NCBI GenBank assembly: GCA_963802915.1
Contig: CAWDKQ010000012.1
Span: 1 to 64,000 of the forward strand
Reading direction: 5' to 3'
From: JAICMB01 sp963802915
GTDB lineage: Bacteria > Acidobacteriota > Terriglobia > Bryobacterales > Bryobacteraceae
DNA: 64,000 nucleotides
A model generated the notes under the pieces. It did no database searches, was not told the origin of the DNA, and was given only the letters and a program-made list of their open reading frames with translations. Of this stretch, positions 60,501-64,000 are shown piece after piece. The translations under genes were made by a program, and so were the position numbers. Within the stretch, counting starts at the first letter, position 1. Each line of letters starts with the position of its first letter.

Positions 60501-60929
60501 ATGAAAGGAGTGTTGAAGAATCTGTCCATGGCGATTGAGGAGAGCCGGGCCCAAATCACATACGATCCGCTACCGACGGTGGTCGCCAGCCCGGTTCATT
60601 TACTGCAGCTCTTCCAGAACCTGGTTGGGAACGCGATCAAGTATCGCGCTAAGGACGCTCCGATTATCCATATTTCAGCCGCGGCCGACGGCGGCAAATG
60701 GATCTTCTCGGTGAAGGACAACGGCATCGGCATCGACCCGAAGCATTCTACTCGGATCTTCGGGTTGTTCAAAAGGCTTCACGGACGCGATCGATATTCC
60801 GGCACGGGGCTTGGTCTGGCGATTTGTCAGAAGATTGTGGAGCGGTACGGGGGACGGATATGGGTTGAATCGGAGTTGGGGAAGGGCTCGAAATTTCTGT
60901 TTACTTGGCCGCGAGCGGATGGGAAATAA
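57558..60929 (+). CDS. Hybrid sensor histidine kinase with two kinase modules
   Basis: 1123 residues from GTG. The order is: PAS-like N-terminus (~20-165, FAIIIWWGPELIMLYNDAYR); GAF-like domain (~170-330); HisKA with phospho-accepting His357 in SNVSHEFRTP; HATPase with NLLSNALKF and GTGIGLALVYELA; a receiver with Asp688 in LVLSDVMMPQLDG and LIKPF; PAS with PAC (~765-890, EERFRAMANASPVLIWQ, YIGSSVDITDRK); a second HisKA with His910 in AVSHDLQEPLRNLS; and a second HATPase (NLVGNAIKYR, GTGLGLAICQKIVE). There are no membrane helices, so it is a soluble sensor. No partner regulator gene is adjacent. The second kinase resembles bacteriophytochrome/Cph1-type HDLQEPLR kinases. Confidence 0.92.
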   Translation: MSVPRFQQDPPNTDFLSGGGELGALMRSLDWSTTRLGPVEHWPQSLRTSVSLCLNSRFAIIIWWGPELIMLYNDAYRHMTLASKHPAALGNPGKDCWHEIWDVIGPMLERVLHTGEATWSDDLCLLLERHGYPEETYHTFSYSPIRDESGGVGGVFTPVTETTERVIGERRLRTLRDLAARAIDAQNEPQAWSIAAEVLGENPLDIPFAMLYRLDGDGEARMAGSASLPEGHPLLPEVISLSGRGGSLAEEVRRVAATGAPMELRDFDPSGSESGPREMVFLPLSQTGSAAPLGVLVAAASPRKRLDESYRTFLSLVASQIAKGVADAQAYEQERKRAEALAEIDRAKTLFFSNVSHEFRTPLTLMLSPLEDLLARSPKALAASREDIELIHRNGIRLLKLVNTLLDFSRIEAGRIDAVYEPTDLATWTAELASVFRSAVEKAGLELAVDCPSLAEPAFVDREMWEKIVLNLLSNALKFTYHGSITVALKQVSGGEIQLTVSDTGTGIPAEELPNIFERFHRVRGSRGRTHEGTGIGLALVYELARLHGGSVGVSSPVDEGTTFTVTIPAGSAHLPPDKIGTARTLASTALGANAYIEEAMRWLPAQAKAEEGTRTTAFPSDVFVFRAAGDGFNRNGRERIVIADDNADMREYLRRLLAEHYDVEVVNNGRQAVEVCREEPPQLVLSDVMMPQLDGFGVLRELRSDARTATVPVILLSARAGEESRIEGLQAGADDYLIKPFSARELVARIGAHVELARLRKQAAEALRESEERFRAMANASPVLIWQTDAQSDCTYLSKGWLDLTGRTLEQELGRGLLESVHPDDRAQCNSTYQKAFDGRAPFTMEYRLRRADGQYRWLLSNGVPRFTESGEFLGYIGSSVDITDRKNMEDALRMANRDLEQFAYAVSHDLQEPLRNLSNFTELLSMKYRRNVDPDADEIFAFIIEGAARMNTLLKDLLTYTHLTGESDDPREPTDCNGVMKGVLKNLSMAIEESRAQITYDPLPTVVASPVHLLQLFQNLVGNAIKYRAKDAPIIHISAAADGGKWIFSVKDNGIGIDPKHSTRIFGLFKRLHGRDRYSGTGLGLAICQKIVERYGGRIWVESELGKGSKFLFTWPRADGK

Positions 60930-60931
60930 CT

Positions 60932-61041
60932 TTGGGACCGCTCCCTTCCGGGTCAGTGAAATAATCATCGACGATCTCCGCTTGCTCACGCGCGCGGTTC
61001 CGTAAGATCGTGAGAATCCGGGACAGCGTTGCGGAACCCCG
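60932..61041 (+). repeat. Dispersed ~110-bp repeat, copy 1
   Basis: It starts 2 bp after the kinase stop with TTGGGACCGCTCCC and ends with GCGTTGCGGAACCCC. It shares nearly all of its length with 63102-63210. It contains the near-inverted pair GGTTCCGTAA/TTGCGGAACC around a ~25-nt centre, so it can form a hairpin. It lies between convergent genes. Confidence 0.85.
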
Positions 61042-61042
61042 A

Positions 61043-61057
61043 CCGTGACGGTCACGG
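61043..61057. terminator. 15-bp palindrome between convergent genes
   Basis: CCGTGAC-G-GTCACGG is a perfect palindrome directly after repeat copy 1 and 24 bp before the end of the convergent M48 gene. It could serve as a bidirectional stop, but it has no U-tract. Confidence 0.4.
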
Positions 61058-61080
61058 CTCTCCTAGGGGCTGCAGGAAGG

Positions 61081-62238
61081 TCAAGGGGTTCGAGAAGGAA
61101 TGGGATAGTATCTCACCGCAAGACTTACGCGGTCGCTGATGGGCGGGTGAGAGTAGAGCCAGAAGACTATGAATGGATTTGGATGCGGTGGCTCCAGATC
61201 CGTCTCTCCTTCGATCTGAAAGGCGCGGGCCGAGGCTTGGCCAGGATCGGGAATTATATCTGTCGTGATGTAAAGAGAATAGGCGTCGGCCTGGGCTTCC
61301 TGGCGGCGGCTGTAGGCGTTCCCGATTGGATCGCCAATGAAGTTGAGAAGGAGCAGAATCAGCGCGAAGACGGGTAGCGACGCGCGGTCCGCCGGACTCC
61401 GTACGTCGAAGCGCTTTCCCCACCGGGAGACAAAGACCTTGATCAGAACATAGGTGCAATAGAAGCCTAAGAGCAATAAGACCGAGGCGTAGACGATCCC
61501 TTTTACGATGTGGCCCAGCACGTAGTGGCCGAGCTCGTGACCGAAAGTGGTCATCAGTTCTGGTTCCGGCTCTTTACGAATAATGGTGTCGTATAGCACG
61601 ACGCGCTTTGAAGATCCGAAACCGGAAACATAGGCGTTGAGCGAATTCGTCTTGGAACTGGCTTTCATTTCGAAAAGCTTTTCTTGCGGGATGGTCACTC
61701 CGGCTTTATGGAGCAGTTTTTCGATAGGCGCGACCAGTTCGGGATGCTGCTTGGCGAGCGGTTCGAAGTTATTGAAGAGCGGTTCGACAACATAGGGTTC
61801 GATCCAGGTGCCGACCAATATCAAAGGCAAACAGGCGAGCCAGGCATACAGCCACCAACGCCTTGGACTAAGGTGGAGCAGGAAGTAGAATCCCCAAACG
61901 GCGATCACCGCGATGAATAGGCTCAGGGCCTGTGCTTTGAGCCAGTCCGCGAACCATCCCGGCCATTGCTGGATCGATATTCCGTAGTGAAGCGAGAGCG
62001 CGTGGTAAGAAATGTCGATGGGCAGTTCGAAGACCGCGGTGATCGCGAAGATAATCGCGATGACAAGCGGCATGGGCCTGCTCCGCAAACGGGGCGCTAC
62101 ACGCCAATGAATCAGGGCAAGGAGAACGATCGCGGACAACGCGATCTCCGAGAAATAGAGGACATGGCGCGCAAAGGCGTATTGGACTGCGAGAGCCAAT
62201 TTATCCGGCGGCAGCGTGTAGGACTGAATAGAGTGCAC
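61081..62238 (-). CDS. M48-family membrane metalloprotease (Ste24/HtpX-like)
   Basis: 385 residues. There are several membrane helices in the N-terminal half (ALSAIVLLALI, VIAIIFAITAVFELP, LSLFIAVIAVWGFYFLL, LYAWLACLPLILVGTWI). The catalytic HELGHYVLGH lies near 234-243, and two further helices follow. A third zinc ligand is Glu in RRQEAQADAYSL near 320. The layout matches CAAX-prenyl-protease/Ste24-type M48 peptidases, which degrade or process membrane proteins. The C-terminus PHPNPFIVFWLYSHPPISDRV is the family-typical end. It is divergent from the rhomboid gene (23 bp between starts) and convergent with the kinase. Confidence 0.92.
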   Translation of the reverse strand: MHSIQSYTLPPDKLALAVQYAFARHVLYFSEIALSAIVLLALIHWRVAPRLRSRPMPLVIAIIFAITAVFELPIDISYHALSLHYGISIQQWPGWFADWLKAQALSLFIAVIAVWGFYFLLHLSPRRWWLYAWLACLPLILVGTWIEPYVVEPLFNNFEPLAKQHPELVAPIEKLLHKAGVTIPQEKLFEMKASSKTNSLNAYVSGFGSSKRVVLYDTIIRKEPEPELMTTFGHELGHYVLGHIVKGIVYASVLLLLGFYCTYVLIKVFVSRWGKRFDVRSPADRASLPVFALILLLLNFIGDPIGNAYSRRQEAQADAYSLYITTDIIPDPGQASARAFQIEGETDLEPPHPNPFIVFWLYSHPPISDRVSLAVRYYPIPSRTP

Positions 62239-62261
62239 GAAACCGGATTGTACAATGAGGT

Positions 62262-63059
62262 TTGGCTGAACACAGACGCATGTGCCCGAATTGCCGGGCG
62301 TTTATTACGACGAGCGACAAAGTTTGTCCTTATTGCGGTGCGCAGCCGGGGCCTTCTCCACGCGTTCGCTTCGATTCGGGACAGATACTGGGCGGCCTGA
62401 TTCCGCAGGCCCGCTTCACCACAATTCTGATCCTGCTGATCAACACGGGGCTGTATATTGCGGACAAGCTGAATCCCCAAGCCGGAATCACCATGGCGGG
62501 TGCGAGTCTGCCTTGGGTATTCGAACGCATACAGTTGTGGAGATTGGTGACTGCCGGTTTTTTGCATGGCGGCATTCTGCACATTCTGATGAATTCGTGG
62601 GTCCTGTTCGATCTCGGGGCCGAAGTGGAACAGATCTATGGCACGAGCCGCATGATTGTCTTCTATTTCGTGTCGACAGTTACGGGATTTTATCTGAGTT
62701 CGCACATGGGTCTGCAATCGCTGGGATCGTCGGCGGGGATCTTCGGCTTGATCGGCGCGATGCTGGCGTTCGGATTGTTCGATAAGTCATCGCTGGGGTC
62801 CGCGGTGAAGTCGCTCTATACGCGGTGGCTCATTTACATGCTGGTACTGAGCTTTATTCCGGGTGTCGATTTCTATGCGCACCTGGGAGGGTTGGCCGGA
62901 GGATTCGCCGCGGCGTGGCTGGCGAGCACTCCACTGGCTCGCCTGATGTGGAAAGAACCTCTGCTGAAGGGACTGGCGATCGCGTGTATAGCGCTTACGG
63001 CGGCGGCATTCGCCATGATGTTTTATTACATGAACAATGCCGGTCCGGCGAGTATGTAG
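62262..63059 (+). CDS. Rhomboid-family intramembrane protease with N-terminal zinc ribbon
   Basis: 265 residues. The N-terminus has two Cys pairs, MCPNCRAF and KVCPYCGA (zinc ribbon). Six or so membrane segments follow. The catalytic Ser sits in GSSAGIFGLIGA near 150 and the catalytic His in YAHLGGLAGGFAAAWL near 210. HGGILHILMNSWVLFDLG is the H-x-x-N oxyanion-helix region. It cleaves membrane helices; substrates are unknown. The start is TTG at 62262 or ATG at 62280, neither with good Shine-Dalgarno spacing. It is divergent from the M48 protease, so two membrane proteases share a 23-bp promoter gap. Confidence 0.9.
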   Translation: MAEHRRMCPNCRAFITTSDKVCPYCGAQPGPSPRVRFDSGQILGGLIPQARFTTILILLINTGLYIADKLNPQAGITMAGASLPWVFERIQLWRLVTAGFLHGGILHILMNSWVLFDLGAEVEQIYGTSRMIVFYFVSTVTGFYLSSHMGLQSLGSSAGIFGLIGAMLAFGLFDKSSLGSAVKSLYTRWLIYMLVLSFIPGVDFYAHLGGLAGGFAAAWLASTPLARLMWKEPLLKGLAIACIALTAAAFAMMFYYMNNAGPASM

Positions 63060-63101
63060 GGGCCTTGCTTCGGCGATCTCCACTTGCCGTTCGGGAGCGC
63101 T

Positions 63102-63210
63102 TGGGGACCGCTCCCTGCCGGGTCCGTGAAATAATTTCGGCACTCTCCGCTTGCTGACGCGCGCGGTTCCATAACATCGTGAAAATCCGGGATAGCATTG
63201 CGGAACCCCG
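63102..63210 (+). repeat. Dispersed ~110-bp repeat, copy 2
   Basis: Same orientation and sequence as copy 1 with about 10-15% substitutions: TTGGGGACCGCTCCC at the start, CGCGCGGTTCCATAACATCG centrally and GCATTGCGGAACCCC at the end. It lies 43 bp after the rhomboid stop, again between convergent genes. Confidence 0.85.
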
Positions 63211-63265
63211 AACGGACAAATGAGCCGCGGCGGAAAGTGCCTTGGACGCCAACCTCGGTCAATCA

Positions 63266-64000
63266 CTAGAGATCCTCGAGAGTGAGTTTGACATCCGCCC
63301 TTTTCCAGGCGGTTCGGAATTGGGTTTCGGCCTGTTTCGCCTCCGCCTTCTTGCCTTGCTCGCGGAGGCTCTGCCACAGACCGAAGAGGGCGCGGCCATT
63401 TCCGGGATGATGCGCGAGATCGTCGCGGAAGGCCTGTTCAGCTTCCGGGAATTGGCTGGACGTCATCAACGCGCGGCCGAGCGATTCGCGAGCGGGAATG
63501 AACCATGCGGGAGCGTCATCGGAGTGAAGAGCGTCCTCGAGTTGCGCGGCGGCCCGGAAATGCGCGACGGCGCCGGCCATGGATACACGATTCATCGCGA
63601 TGGACCCTTCGAGCAAGTGAGACGCGACATTCAACACATCCTGGGTGCGATTGAGATTCATCATGGCATCGTCGGGGAGGGTGGCGATGGCCTTCAGCAG
63701 AGAATCGCGTTCGGCGTCGGCTTCATAGAAATTTCTTCTGGCCGAGAATGCCATTCCGCGCGCGAAGTGCCAAAGAGCACGGGTGGATAAACCGGACGCA
63801 TCCGGCTCCGGGAGCTTCAGGATGTCGTCCCAACGGTGAAATCGGACAAGCACTAATTCCTGGGTTGGCAAATAGAACTCGGGTTGCGGAGTATCGCCTG
63901 TTAGTTGGGCGGCGGCTTTACCAGCTTCGGCAAAACGGCCATCCATGCTGGCCGATATGGCCGCGACGTACAGGCCTCGGGCATTATCTTCGGCGGCGGC
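63266..64000 (-). CDS. TPR-like repeat protein, 5' end outside the window
   Basis: The frame is open to the window edge, giving at least 244 residues of a larger protein. The visible part is helical with TPR-like units: TRALWHFARGMAFSARRNFY, AGAVAHFRAAAQLEDAL, IPARESLGRALMTSSQFPE, AEQAFRDDLAHHPGNGRALF and GLWQSLREQGKKAEAK. It ends TAWKRADVKLTLEDL. It resembles the C-terminal TPR region of long Acidobacterial tetratricopeptide proteins, but the N-terminal domains are not visible. An internal ATG at 63946 is not taken as the start because the frame continues upstream with good coding character. Confidence 0.8.
   Translation of the reverse strand, partial: AAAEDNARGLYVAAISASMDGRFAEAGKAAAQLTGDTPQPEFYLPTQELVLVRFHRWDDILKLPEPDASGLSTRALWHFARGMAFSARRNFYEADAERDSLLKAIATLPDDAMMNLNRTQDVLNVASHLLEGSIAMNRVSMAGAVAHFRAAAQLEDALHSDDAPAWFIPARESLGRALMTSSQFPEAEQAFRDDLAHHPGNGRALFGLWQSLREQGKKAEAKQAETQFRTAWKRADVKLTLEDL

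Overview
The window looks like the chromosomal origin neighbourhood of a member of the Acidobacteriota, most likely the Bryobacterales/Solibacter branch. The markers are a VWFA-related Acidobacterial protein, proteins with the TIGR03437-type C-terminal domain first defined in Solibacter, two very large MacB/FtsX-like orphan permeases of the ADOP type, and an S53 protease carrying the TIGR03437-type domain. G+C is high, genes are dense, and 4-bp start/stop overlaps and non-ATG starts are common. Family names come from sequence recognition; no database search was run.

Layout. 1-7.6 kb: a minus-strand replication block reading dnaA, dnaN, gyrB, then a VWFA protein. DnaA boxes and an AT-rich region lie upstream of dnaA, followed by tRNA-Gly. 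7.7-17.3 kb: an accessory stretch with two paralogous secreted beta-helix proteins around a GrpB-family gene, an ADOP permease, an AAA ATPase/transglutaminase-like pair divergent from an Anbu-type proteasome homologue, and a DnaJ-domain protein. 17.4-22.7 kb: an envelope operon of three GT2 glycosyltransferases, a DUF1972 glycosyltransferase and alanine racemase. 22.8-27.4 kb: a DUF1772 membrane protein, the S53 protease, a polyprenol-type GT2 and a small secreted protein. 27.4-32.3 kb: a polysaccharide export/capping block (Wzt-like ATPase, methyltransferase with coiled coil, GT2-GT4 fusion). 32.3-38.4 kb: a candidate structured RNA, tRNA-Met, then parB, parA, parS sites, rsmG and mnmG (minus), and purD with tRNA-Arg (plus). 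38.4-47.3 kb: an esterase-like hydrolase, purN/purM, a three-gene amidohydrolase operon, and a TPR/MacB-type permease pair. 47.5-54 kb: secreted TIGR03437-like and TPR proteins, thiC, and a membrane-anchored degenerate JAMM/MPN protein. 54-64 kb: a second ADOP permease, a HEAT-repeat protein, a double-kinase hybrid sensor, an M48 protease, a rhomboid protease and a truncated TPR protein, with two copies of a ~110-bp repeat.

How it fits together. The two classic origin modules (dnaA-dnaN-gyrB and mnmG-rsmG-parA-parB with parS) are both present but lie about 26 kb apart, separated by envelope and accessory genes. The glycosyltransferase blocks with the Wzt-like ATPase and WbdD-like methyltransferase suggest surface glycan synthesis, capping and ABC export, but no Wzm permease is in the window.

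Quality caution. Seven reading-frame breaks (one in gyrB, four in the GT2-GT4 gene, two in the Wzt gene) all have the same sign. Each is repaired by removing one base, in six cases from a short homopolymer. This points to insertion-type sequencing errors rather than gene decay. Two further genes (purD and the DUF1972 glycosyltransferase) lack ATG/GTG/TTG starts at the position where homologues begin.
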